Shown one piece after another: positions 51,013 through 59,022 of a stretch of 64,000 nt of DNA. The number at the start of each line of letters is the position of its first letter. Position 1 is the first letter of the stretch. This DNA is from VXPQ01 sp965232485 (GTDB lineage Bacteria > Bacteroidota > Rhodothermia > Rhodothermales > VXPQ01). The notes beneath the pieces were generated by a model, which ran no database searches, had not been told where the DNA came from, and saw only the letters and a list, made by a program, of their open reading frames with translations. Where the stretch lies: NCBI GenBank assembly GCA_965232485.1, contig OZ246975.1, positions 496,001 through 560,000 on the forward strand. The letters run 5' to 3'. Both the position numbers and the translations under genes were made by a program.

Positions 51013-51936
51013 GTGGCAGTCAAACTTCGTTTGCGTCGCATGGGACGCAAAAAACTCCCGCTCTGGACTATTGTCGCCGCCGATTCGCGACGGGCGCGCG
51101 ACGGGCGCTATATCGAGAAACTGGGCAATTACAACCCGCTCATCAAGCCCTCTTCGGTCGAGCTGAACGCCGAGCGGATTCATTATTGGCTGGAGCAGGG
51201 CGCCCAACCCTCCGATACGGTGCGCAATCTGCTGAGCCAGGAAGGCATCTTGCTTGAACGGCACCTTCGCCTGAAAGGAAAAACGGAGGAGGAGATACGG
51301 CAGGCCGTCGCGGAGCACCGCGAACGACAAGCGGCGAAACGGGCTGCGTCCATCAAGGAGACCGCGCAATCCCGACGCCAGAAAGCGCTGGACGAAGAGG
51401 CGGACCGGGCAGCCGAACAGGAAGCAAAGGCGGCAAAGCAACGAGCCGAACAAGAAGAAAGGGCGCGGCGGGAAGCCGAAGCGGCGAAAAAGAAATTGGC
51501 CCAGGAGCGGCTGGAGGCCGAACGGGAAGCGGCGGCGGCCGCCGCCGAAAAAGCCCAGGCCGCCGAAGCAAGCGAGACGGAAGCCCAAGCCGACGCAAAA
51601 GCCGGGGACAAGGAAGCAAGCGAGGCGAAAGTCCCGACCGCCGAAGCAAGCGAGACGGAAGCCCAAGCCGACGCAAAAGCCGGGGACAAGGAAGCGAGCG
51701 AGGCGAAAGCCCCGACCGCCGAAGCAAGCGAGACGGAAGCCCAAGCCGACGCAAAAGCCGGGGACAAGGAAGCGAGCGAGGCGAAAGCCCCAGCCGACGC
51801 AAAAGCCGGAGACAAGGAAGCAAGCGAGGCGAAAGCCCCGACCGCCGAAAAAGCCCCGACCGCCGAAGCAAGCGAGACGGAAGCCCAAGCCGACGCGCCC
51901 GCAGAAAAAACGAACGAGAGCGAGGCGAAGAGCTAA
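51013..51936 (+). CDS. rpsP: Ribosomal protein S16 with a ~210-residue repetitive acidic tail
   Basis: 307 residues from GTG 51013. Residues 1-85 are a normal S16 (VKLRLRRMGRKKLPLWTIVAADSR, GRYIEKLGNYNPL, RIHYWLEQGAQPSDTV); the typical protein is 80-100 residues. Then come a charged helix (~95-182) very rich in E, A, K, R and a tail of 26-residue repeats (from residue 184) built on AEASETEAQADAKAGDKEAS. The tail is low-complexity and acidic. S16 binds 16S rRNA in the 30S subunit; the tail would project from the ribosome or be removed. Codon use in the repeats matches the rest. Other Bacteroidota have extended S16 tails, but repeat length here looks extreme. Confidence 0.93.
   Translation: MAVKLRLRRMGRKKLPLWTIVAADSRRARDGRYIEKLGNYNPLIKPSSVELNAERIHYWLEQGAQPSDTVRNLLSQEGILLERHLRLKGKTEEEIRQAVAEHRERQAAKRAASIKETAQSRRQKALDEEADRAAEQEAKAAKQRAEQEERARREAEAAKKKLAQERLEAEREAAAAAAEKAQAAEASETEAQADAKAGDKEASEAKVPTAEASETEAQADAKAGDKEASEAKAPTAEASETEAQADAKAGDKEASEAKAPADAKAGDKEASEAKAPTAEKAPTAEASETEAQADAPAEKTNESEAKS
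51562..51897 (+). repeat. 78-bp minisatellite in rpsP
   Basis: Near-identical in-frame units start at 51562, 51640 and 51718 (the third three bases short), followed by a partial 51-base unit, an 18-base piece and a last partial unit from 51862. Differences between the units are few, pointing to recent unit duplication and likely length variation between strains. Confidence 0.92.
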
Positions 51937-51966
51937 CGCCTTCCTCCACACGGTTCTTTGAACGCA

Positions 51967-52512
51967 ATGACCTGTCCCGGCCCCGCCGATACGCTTCTGC
52001 GTTTGGGACGCATATACCGGGCGCATGGCCTGTCGGGCGAAGTCAAGGTGATCCCCGAAACGGATGATCCGACGCAATTCGAGGCGCTGCCGACGCTGTA
52101 TGTGGGACAAACTCCCGATACGGCGCGGCCCGCAAACGTGCAGGGCGTCCGCTATCAACATGCCCGCAAGGGATTGCTGGTCTTGCTCAAACTGGAAACC
52201 GTAGCCTCGCGGGAAGCCGCCGAAGCCTTGCGAGGCGCCTTGCTGTACGCGCCGGCGGAGGCGGCGGGCAATCTTGCCCGGGATGAATTTTCCTGGCGCG
52301 ACTTGACAGGATTCGCCGTGGTGGAAGAAAATGGAGATCGGATCGGAATGGTGGAGGAGGTATTGACATACCCCGGACAAGATATACTGGTGATTGCGCG
52401 CGAACGGCAACCGTCGGCCATGGCGCCGGCCGTACCCGAATTCGTGGTGGCTATCGATCCCGAAGCGAAGCAAATCACGCTGCGCATAATCGAAGGACTG
52501 CTGGACGTATAA
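51967..52512 (+). CDS. rimM: Ribosome maturation factor RimM
   Basis: 181 residues from ATG 51967 (TTG 51958 in frame). The N-terminal RimM barrel has LLRLGRIYRAHGLSGEVKVIP and LETVASREAAEALRGALLYAP; the C-terminal PRC-type barrel has DLTGFAVVEENGDRIGMVEEVLTYPGQDILVI and IIEGLLDV. It helps 30S head assembly, binding S19. It lies 30 bases after rpsP, whose product it is functionally tied to. The following trmD is separated by a MITE inserted only 18 bases after the stop. Confidence 0.94.
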   Translation: MTCPGPADTLLRLGRIYRAHGLSGEVKVIPETDDPTQFEALPTLYVGQTPDTARPANVQGVRYQHARKGLLVLLKLETVASREAAEALRGALLYAPAEAAGNLARDEFSWRDLTGFAVVEENGDRIGMVEEVLTYPGQDILVIARERQPSAMAPAVPEFVVAIDPEAKQITLRIIEGLLDV

Positions 52513-52530
52513 AGGATACGCTGAATTTAT

Positions 52531-52788
52531 GGAAGCTCTGATTAACTCCACTTTGATCAGCGCTTCGCTTTCACGCGTAAAAAACGACATGACGGCGTTA
52601 TTGAAATCAGCGAAAAACACGGCGGATTCGGGTTGTCGCGGTCGTGAAGCGCCCTTCGGGAGGCTGACAGGCGCGCGCTGGCTGTGTCATTCCTCATTAC
52701 GCGGAGCCGCCACACTACCTTCTTCGTCATTCCTTGCCAGCGCGCGCCTGTCAGCCTCTGAATCTTTGCGGACTTAATCAGAGCTTCC
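52531..52788 (+). mobile_element. Complete long MITE with TTAT target duplication, between rimM and trmD
   Basis: 258 bp. Ends are GGAAGCTCTGATTAACTCC and, inward from the right, GGAAGCTCTGATTAAGTCC (one mismatch). Flanked by TTAT at 52527-52530 and 52789-52792. An internal perfect 23-bp inverted repeat (52660-52682 and 52736-52758) contains GAGGCTGACAGGCGCGCGCT. The 17 bases before it (52514-52530, GGATACGCTGA...) are an older MITE terminus, so this copy inserted next to a relic. It interrupts the ribosomal operon. Confidence 0.92.
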
Positions 52789-52805
52789 TTATCAGAACCT
52801 GCGCC

Positions 52806-53546
52806 ATGCGCATCGATATCGTCACCGTACTCCCCGAACTGGTTGCCGGCGTGCTGAAGCACGGCGTATTGCGCCGCGCTGCGGACAAGGGGCTGGTGGA
52901 TATTCGGGTCCATGACGTCCGGACCCATGCACTGGACAAGCATCGGCAGGTAGACGATTATCCGTATGGCGGAGGCGCGGGCATGGTATTGAAACCGGAA
53001 CCCGTTTTCCGGTGTATAGAGGCGATTCGCTCGGAAAGCGACGGAGCCGTGGACGAGATCGTGTATTTCGCGCCGGACGGCGAAACGCTGACCCAGGAAA
53101 CAGCCACGGTCATGTCGCTTCGGAAGCGCCTCGTGTTTCTGGCGGGACAGTATATCGGGATAGATCAACGGATTCGGGACGCATTGGTTACACGGGAAAT
53201 CTCCATGGGAGATTATGTGCTGAGCGGCGGGGAATTGCCCGCGCTGGCGCTCGCAGACGCCATGGCGCGCCTGATACCGGGCGTGCTGGGCGACGCGGAA
53301 TCGGCCTTGTCCGACTCGTTCCAGGATGGATTGCTGGGCGCACCGGTCTATACGCGCCCCGCCGAATTTCGAGGGATGCGCGTACCGGAGGTTTTGCTAT
53401 CCGGAAACCATAAAGAAATTGCCCGCTGGCGAGAACGGCAACGCGAGCGCTTGACGTCGCGCCGAAGGCCGGATTTGTCAGAAAAGGGAATCGATTTCCC
53501 CGAACCTGGTTCGCGCCAGGCGTCATCGCAAGGATACGCTGATTAA
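52806..53546 (+). CDS. trmD: tRNA (guanine-37-N1)-methyltransferase
   Basis: 246 residues from ATG 52806. SPOUT fold: MRIDIVTVLPELV, the substrate loop DDYPYGGGAGMVLKPEP, and the trefoil-knot SAM site YVLSGGELPALALADAMARLIPGVLG, then LLSGNHKEIARWR. It methylates G37 of tRNAs to prevent frameshifting. The last four residues GYAD and the TAA stop are encoded by the MITE terminus GGATACGCTGATTAA at 53532, so the native 3' end was changed by insertion. It is flanked on both sides by MITEs. Confidence 0.96.
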   Translation: MRIDIVTVLPELVAGVLKHGVLRRAADKGLVDIRVHDVRTHALDKHRQVDDYPYGGGAGMVLKPEPVFRCIEAIRSESDGAVDEIVYFAPDGETLTQETATVMSLRKRLVFLAGQYIGIDQRIRDALVTREISMGDYVLSGGELPALALADAMARLIPGVLGDAESALSDSFQDGLLGAPVYTRPAEFRGMRVPEVLLSGNHKEIARWRERQRERLTSRRRPDLSEKGIDFPEPGSRQASSQGYAD

Positions 53547-53685
53547 ATTCGCAAAGTTCAGAGGCTGACAGGGACGCTTCGCGTCCGCTCAGCCGCAGGT
53601 TTTCCGCTGATTCAACAATGGGATCATGACCGCCCGTACTCGCGTAAGCGAAGCGCTGATCGAAGCGGACTTGATCAGCGTATCC
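53532..53685 (-). mobile_element. Complete short MITE between trmD and rplS
   Basis: 154 bp with ends GGATACGCTGATTAAATTCG and, inward from the right, GGATACGCTGATCAAGTCCG. Read on the minus strand, the body has TCATGATCCCATTGTTGAATC and CAGCGGAAAACCTGCGG. Flanks GCAA / GTAA differ at one base, perhaps a decayed duplication. It contains the trmD stop codon. Confidence 0.88.
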
Positions 53686-53725
53686 GTAAATGTATGCATC
53701 ACATCCTTTTCAGAGGCATAGCGCC

Positions 53726-54091
53726 ATGGCTGCGAATCTCATGCAACTCGTCGAAACAACCCAGCTTCGGGACGATATCCCGAAATTCAAGCCCGGCGAT
53801 ACAGTAAACGTGCACGTGCGCGTCATAGAGGGAGACAAGGAGCGCATCCAGCAATACCAGGGCGTCGTGATCGCCGAACAAGGCGCGGGACCAGGCAGGA
53901 CCTTTACTGTGCGCAAGATATCCAACGGCGTCGGCGTGGAGCGGATTTTTCCCGTCAATTCGCCGAAAATCGCTAAAATCGAGCGCGTTCGGCAGGGACG
54001 CGTGCGGCGGGCGAAGCTCTATTTTTTACGATCCCGCCGCGGAAAGGCCGCCCGCATCAAAGAAAAAATCCATGACGGCTCCAGGCGATAA
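53726..54091 (+). CDS. rplS: Ribosomal protein L19
   Basis: 121 residues from ATG 53726. Family motifs: IPKFKPGDTVNVHVRVIEGDKERIQQYQGVVI, GRTFTVRKISNGVGVERIFPVNSPKI and RRAKLYFLRSRRGKAARIKEK. It lies at the 30S-50S interface. A MITE separates it from trmD, so transcription must read through the element or start within it. Its 3' end overlaps smpB by 20 bases. Confidence 0.96.
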   Translation: MAANLMQLVETTQLRDDIPKFKPGDTVNVHVRVIEGDKERIQQYQGVVIAEQGAGPGRTFTVRKISNGVGVERIFPVNSPKIAKIERVRQGRVRRAKLYFLRSRRGKAARIKEKIHDGSRR

Positions 54092-54554
54092 AACTTCGGG
54101 CGGCGCTACGCCGATTACGCGAAATCGCAAAGCGTATCACGAATATCACGTCGAGGAAACGATCGAAGCCGGCATTGCGTTGCGGGGAAGCGAGGTAAAA
54201 TCCGTCCGGCAGGGCAAAATTTCCCTGCAAGAAGCCTGGTGTCGCGTTGAGTCCGGCAAAATGACGCTGATGGATTGCCATATTGCGCCGTACGAATTTG
54301 CGGACGCCTCGACCGCGCCTTCGCCGGTTCGTCCCCGGCAGCTTTTGTTGCATCGCCGGGAGTTACTCAAGTGGCGCAAAGCCTGCTCGCAAAAAGGCTA
54401 TACGGTGATTCCGCTGTCCGTGTATATAAAAAACGGATACGCGAAAGTGAAGGTCGGTCTGTGCAAGGGAAAAAAACTGTATGATCGCCGCGCCAGTATT
54501 GCCGAGCGAGAGGTCAAACGCCGCATGGAGCGCGCTTCCAGCGTACGTCACTGA
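54072..54554 (+). CDS. smpB: SsrA-binding protein SmpB
   Basis: 160 residues. TRNRKAYHEYHVEETIEAGIALRGSEVKSVRQGKISLQEAWCRV and PIPL-type region VIPLSVYIKNGYAKVKVGLCKGKKLYDRR define the family; the basic tail (REVKRRMERASSVRH) is typical. It binds tmRNA and brings it to stalled ribosomes. The start ATG lies within the rplS coding end (20-base overlap), suggesting coupled translation. tmRNA itself is not seen in the window. Confidence 0.96.
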   Translation: MTAPGDKTSGGATPITRNRKAYHEYHVEETIEAGIALRGSEVKSVRQGKISLQEAWCRVESGKMTLMDCHIAPYEFADASTAPSPVRPRQLLLHRRELLKWRKACSQKGYTVIPLSVYIKNGYAKVKVGLCKGKKLYDRRASIAEREVKRRMERASSVRH

Positions 54555-54622
54555 CCCGGGAGGTCCTCCGATATCGCCTGTTCCGCCAACGCGAGGCATT
54601 GCCTCATGGAAGCCGCAATCCC

Positions 54623-55861
54623 ATGAAATTTCCGCCGATCGACAAACAACTTGCATGGATTGAGCGTGGCGTAGCCGAAATCGTTCCGAAAGACGCCCTG
54701 ACGGAAAAACTCCGCAAGGCCGAAAAAACGGGGGAGCCGCTCATTGTCAAGCTGGGCTGCGACCCAAGCCGACCCGATCTCCATCTGGGACACTCGGTGG
54801 CGCTCCGCAAACTGCGGCAGTTCCAGGACCTGGGGCACCGCGCCGTGCTCATCGTCGGGGATTTTACCGGAATGATCGGCGATCCAAGCGGTCGGTCGCA
54901 AGGGCGACCCGCGCTAACCGTCGAAAAAACCCGGGAGAACGGACGATCCTATTTCGAGCAGGCGTCGCGCATTCTGGACCCCGAACGAACGCGTATCGCC
55001 TACAACTCGGAGTGGCTCGATACAATGAGTTTCAGCGACGTGATTCAGCTGGCCAGCAAATATACGGTGGCCCGGATGCTGGAACGCGACGATTTCGAAA
55101 AGCGGTACGCGTCCGGCGGACCGATAGGCATTCACGAGTTTCTGTATCCGCTTGCGCAAGCCCAGGACTCGGTGGCCGTCCGGGCCGATATCGAACTGGG
55201 CGGCACGGACCAGAAATTCAACCTGCTCGTGGGGCGGGCCGTACAACAATCCGAGGGGATGGAACCCCAGGCGTGCGTCATGACGCCCATCCTGCCCGGC
55301 ACCGACGGCGTCGAAAAAATGTCCAAGTCGCTCGACAACTATATCGGGATTTCGGAATCTCCCGAGGATATGTACGGGAAAACGCTTTCCATTCCGGACG
55401 ACCTGATCTACCCCTGGTTCGAGCTGGCCACGGACGTGCCAACGGACGAACTCCCGGCCATACGCGAAGCGACAAGCCGGGAACCCCGCAACGCGAAGCA
55501 CCGGCTTGCCTGGACGATCGCAAGCATGTACCATGGCGACGAGGCTGCGAACAAGGCGCGGCGGCATTTCGAGCGAACCGTGATCCGGGGCGGCGTTCCA
55601 GAGAACATAAAAAATGTCCGCTTCGCCCCGGAGGACGGACCTCGCATGGGCATTCTCGACCTGATGACCCGCGCCGGACTCACGAGTTCGAACGGAGAAG
55701 CCCGGCGGCTGATTGCGCAAAAAGCCGTTTCCATCGACGGAGACAAAATAACCGACGTACGGATGGAAATGGATATACAGGCAGGTCCCTCGTTCGTGAT
55801 CAAGGCGGGCAAACGGCGTTTCGCCCGCATCGTGCGAGGCGAAAAAGAAGGCCCCGTCTGA
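54623..55861 (+). CDS. tyrS: Tyrosyl-tRNA synthetase
   Basis: 412 residues from ATG 54623. Class I motifs: GCDPSRPDLHLGHSVALRKLRQ (HIGH as HLGH) and GVEKMSKSLDNYIG (KMSKS), plus FTGMIGDPSGRS and IELGGTDQKFNLLVGR. A C-terminal S4-like RNA-binding domain (LMTRAGLTSSNGEARRLIAQKAVSIDG) completes it. It belongs to the TyrRS branch resembling TyrZ, judged by the HLGH/LGCDPSRPD start. It charges tRNA-Tyr. Between smpB and the GWxTD gene on one strand. Confidence 0.96.
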   Translation: MKFPPIDKQLAWIERGVAEIVPKDALTEKLRKAEKTGEPLIVKLGCDPSRPDLHLGHSVALRKLRQFQDLGHRAVLIVGDFTGMIGDPSGRSQGRPALTVEKTRENGRSYFEQASRILDPERTRIAYNSEWLDTMSFSDVIQLASKYTVARMLERDDFEKRYASGGPIGIHEFLYPLAQAQDSVAVRADIELGGTDQKFNLLVGRAVQQSEGMEPQACVMTPILPGTDGVEKMSKSLDNYIGISESPEDMYGKTLSIPDDLIYPWFELATDVPTDELPAIREATSREPRNAKHRLAWTIASMYHGDEAANKARRHFERTVIRGGVPENIKNVRFAPEDGPRMGILDLMTRAGLTSSNGEARRLIAQKAVSIDGDKITDVRMEMDIQAGPSFVIKAGKRRFARIVRGEKEGPV

Positions 55862-55957
55862 ACGGAACCATTCCTGCAAAGAAAAATATGTATTTCGTAT
55901 GCGGGCAGGTTGACCGCAACGAGTACGCACATCGCTTCCGACTTCATTCTGATCGCA

Positions 55958-58393
55958 ATGCGCGCGCCGCTCATTGTTTTTCTTCTCGGCTTTTGTTGCC
56001 TGTCGCCGGCCGCCTACGCCCAATCGACGGATAGCGATATGGCGGAAGGTCGCCTGGCCTTTGAAGAGGCGTCGTACGAGAAAGCCGAACAAGTCTTGTT
56101 GCGCGTCACGGAATCGGAGCCGGATCGGGCCGAAGCGCATTACTTGCTCGCCCGCCTGTACACCGAAACGCCTTTGGTCGATCCGGGCAAGGCCGAGAAC
56201 GCGCTGGACGAGGCAATCGGAATCGAGCCGGACAATATCAAATATCTGGTCGCCAAATTGGCGCAATTACGCAAGGAATCGCGGAATCTCATCAAGGAAC
56301 GCATCCTCGAACAGCGGCGCATTACCCTCTCCAGAAAAATTCTCTCCATCGATTCCACGAATGCTCTGGCCCACGAAGAACTGGGCGCGCTCTTTATCCG
56401 CGACTTCTGGCGTTATCGCAACGCCATCATGTTTCCCAGCATGACCTTCAGCGGAAATTTGCATCGCGGCAACCAGGCCATGGCCTTGGGAGATCCGCCG
56501 CTGGCCATGCAAACGCCGCTGCAGGAAGACCTCGAAGCGGAAGAAGGGTTTAGCAATACGCAAGCAAGTCCGCCCGAAACCGCGCCTGCGTTTGTCGACG
56601 ATCCTTCCCGCGTGTTTCTTGCAGATCGCTTCGATGTGGAGCAGTTGGAAGAGCAGGGCGTGCCGATCATGGATTTGTCCCGGCGCGCGCAACAGGCCTA
56701 TGAACGCGCAGTCAAGCATCTTGGAAGCGCACTGACGTCCGATCCGCAAAGACTCCCGGCGTACCGGCAACTTATGAGGGTGTATGCGCTGAAAGGAGAA
56801 TACGGGGTCGCCCGGCAAATGCTCGAAAACATGTATGCGGCTTTTCCCGAGCTATCGTCTACATGGCTGTATCTGGGACTGGCGCAGGCATACGGAAACG
56901 ATCAGGAAGGAGCGGCCAATTCGTTCGAAACGGCGTTGCGCTATATGGATCCTGAGGAAAAAAATGTATTCGAAACCCTCTCCTTGCTGCTTGCGCCCGA
57001 GGAAGAAGAACGCTACGAGGAAAACCCCGTTTCCTACGCTGCGCGCTTCTGGGCAAGCAAGGATCCGCGCTATCTCACGTCCTGGAACGAACGAAAAATC
57101 GAACACTACGCCCGCCTCGTATACGCCGATCTGCTGTACGGCAGCGAAGCGCTCGATTTGCGGGGATGGGATACGGAGCGAGGCCATATTCTCGTGCGAT
57201 ACGGACCGCCCGAGCGCGACGTCGTTATTGTGCCGGGAAGTTCCTCCGGAATACGGGACCTCGGGACGGCGCCTACGTCCGGCAGCGACCCGCGATCCGT
57301 ATTAACGCCGTCCGATATGAACTTTACCCCGCGCGGGGCGCATCTCGGCGGGAATTTCGACATGCTGGCGGAGGCCAACACGTTCAACATATGGGACTAC
57401 GGCGATTTTCGGTTCGTATTCGAGGACCCGTTCCGGAATGGAGAATACCGGCTATATTCTCCAAGCGCTTCGGATATGTCCGCCGGGGTTCCAAGCTGGC
57501 TGAACGATTATTCGCTCACCGCGAAAGAAACGATTGCGCGGGTTCCGGAACGCTATGAATATGAAACGCCCGGTCGGCGCGTGGATATTCCGTTCGTGAC
57601 CAGCGCCTTCAAGGGAAGCGAGGGCGAGGCGGATCTGTACGTGTCGTACGGCATTCCGATTTCCGACGACGGACGACAACGGGAAACCATAGACATCGCC
57701 GCGCGCATCGGAGCATTTCTTGTGAGCGAAAGCCGGGATATCCTCGTTGAACGGCGACAAACGATCTATGGGCTTCAGCGCGAGCAAATGCGCTCCTTTG
57801 AGGAGGCGCACCTCTGGGTGGGGGCACAGGCTATGGCGGCTCCTCCGGGGAGACACGAGGTGTCCATGGAGTTTGAAACGGCCAGCGGCGCCACGGTTGC
57901 GGTGCAGCGCAGAAGCATTGACGTCCCCGATTTCGGAGAGGACGAACTCCAGATCAGCGACCTGATGCTGGCCTACGGGATTGAAGAAGCCCATCTCGCA
58001 AACCCGGGGGGAGCCACCCTGCAACGGGCCGGATTTTCAATTATGCCCGCCCCGTGGAACGTGTTCTCGCACCAGCAGCCCATCTATCTTTTCTTCGAGA
58101 TATACCAGTTGGCCCTTGACGAAAACGGAGCGACCCGATACGAAATGGAAGCCCGCCTCGCGCCCCGGGACGATGCGAAAGGCGTAACCCGGTTTGTGAA
58201 GAATCTCTTTGGCGGACGCGGGAGCGGCGTATCCGTGAGCGTGCCCGGGACGGGATCGTCGCCGGACGAAACGAATTACCTTATTCTCGATGCGACGAAT
58301 CAGCCGCCGGGCTTGTACGCCCTGACCTTGCGCGTGCGCGACCTTGCAACCGGCAAAAGCGTCGAACGCGCGACGGACCTTTTTCTGGAATAA
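55958..58393 (+). CDS. GWxTD-domain TPR protein, exported
   Basis: 811 residues from ATG 55958, giving a clear signal peptide (MRAPLIVFLLGFCCLSPAAYA). Residues ~25-370 contain TPR-like repeats (MAEGRLAFEEASYEKAEQVLL; AEAHYLLARLYTE; STWLYLGLAQAYGNDQEGA). GWDTERGHILVRYGPPE at ~403 is the GWxTD motif, followed by a beta-rich region with two or more immunoglobulin-like stretches. GWxTD proteins are widespread in Bacteroidota-related phyla with unknown function. It sits at the end of the rpsP-to-tyrS run, convergent with purE, and is likely periplasmic or surface-associated. Confidence 0.85.
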   Translation: MRAPLIVFLLGFCCLSPAAYAQSTDSDMAEGRLAFEEASYEKAEQVLLRVTESEPDRAEAHYLLARLYTETPLVDPGKAENALDEAIGIEPDNIKYLVAKLAQLRKESRNLIKERILEQRRITLSRKILSIDSTNALAHEELGALFIRDFWRYRNAIMFPSMTFSGNLHRGNQAMALGDPPLAMQTPLQEDLEAEEGFSNTQASPPETAPAFVDDPSRVFLADRFDVEQLEEQGVPIMDLSRRAQQAYERAVKHLGSALTSDPQRLPAYRQLMRVYALKGEYGVARQMLENMYAAFPELSSTWLYLGLAQAYGNDQEGAANSFETALRYMDPEEKNVFETLSLLLAPEEEERYEENPVSYAARFWASKDPRYLTSWNERKIEHYARLVYADLLYGSEALDLRGWDTERGHILVRYGPPERDVVIVPGSSSGIRDLGTAPTSGSDPRSVLTPSDMNFTPRGAHLGGNFDMLAEANTFNIWDYGDFRFVFEDPFRNGEYRLYSPSASDMSAGVPSWLNDYSLTAKETIARVPERYEYETPGRRVDIPFVTSAFKGSEGEADLYVSYGIPISDDGRQRETIDIAARIGAFLVSESRDILVERRQTIYGLQREQMRSFEEAHLWVGAQAMAAPPGRHEVSMEFETASGATVAVQRRSIDVPDFGEDELQISDLMLAYGIEEAHLANPGGATLQRAGFSIMPAPWNVFSHQQPIYLFFEIYQLALDENGATRYEMEARLAPRDDAKGVTRFVKNLFGGRGSGVSVSVPGTGSSPDETNYLILDATNQPPGLYALTLRVRDLATGKSVERATDLFLE

Positions 58394-58474
58394 GCCTCCT
58401 CAGTTGATCCCATATGTGCTTGGGACAGACGCTCATGGCGAGGCAAAAGCAAATTACTGCAAGGAGGTCCCCCG

Positions 58475-58990
58475 TTATTGGTCGGATTTTTGGAGCAGTT
58501 CTTCCAGCGCCTCGGCCACAGAGGCGTCCATGGCTTCTACCTGCTGCGCCATCTGCGCCTTGTACTCGACGATCCGGGCGAGCACATCCAGATCCGAAGC
58601 GCCAATAATCTGCGCAGCCAGCAGTCCGGCGTTGCGGGCGCCTCCGATCGCTACCGTAGCGACAGGCACGCCGCGGGGCATTTGCACGATAGACAACAAG
58701 GAATCAAGGCCGTTCATCTTCTTGCCCGGCACGGGAACGCCAATCACGGGCAGGGGGGACCAAGCGGCGATCATTCCGGGCAAGTGAGCGGCGCCCCCTG
58801 CGCCCGCAATAATAGCCCGAACCCCGCGCGTATGCGCCGTACGGGCATATTCCCCCATATGACGGGGCGTGCGGTGGGCGGAAAGAACGCGAATCTCAAA
58901 CGATATATCCAGGGCGCGCAGCACATCCGCTGCGTCGGCCATAACGGGGAGATCCGAGCGGGACCCCATGGTAATGCCTACGAGAGCCAT
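58475..58990 (-). CDS. purE: 5-(carboxyamino)imidazole ribonucleotide mutase
   Basis: 171 residues, class I PurE. VGITMGSRSDLPVMADAA, EIRVLSAHRTPRHMGEYA, IIAGAGGAAHLPGMIA and VPVATVAIGGARNAGLLAAQII are the substrate-binding loops. It rearranges N5-CAIR to CAIR in purine synthesis, following PurK. It is encoded 32 bases downstream of purK on the same strand, an operon. The short gap to the convergent GWxTD gene (58394-58474) shows nothing distinct. Confidence 0.96.
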   Translation of the reverse strand: MALVGITMGSRSDLPVMADAADVLRALDISFEIRVLSAHRTPRHMGEYARTAHTRGVRAIIAGAGGAAHLPGMIAAWSPLPVIGVPVPGKKMNGLDSLLSIVQMPRGVPVATVAIGGARNAGLLAAQIIGASDLDVLARIVEYKAQMAQQVEAMDASVAEALEELLQKSDQ

Positions 58991-59022
58991 GATTCACAAA
59001 GATGCGTCAGGAAGATGCTGCG

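Noticed and set aside
51562..51897. Tandem repeats considered as a CRISPR array
   Set aside because: Units are contiguous 78-bp in-frame copies with no unique spacers and lie inside rpsP.
52557..53168. 203-codon minus-strand frame spanning the MITE and trmD
   Set aside because: It is antisense to trmD and partly made of repeat; no evidence of coding.
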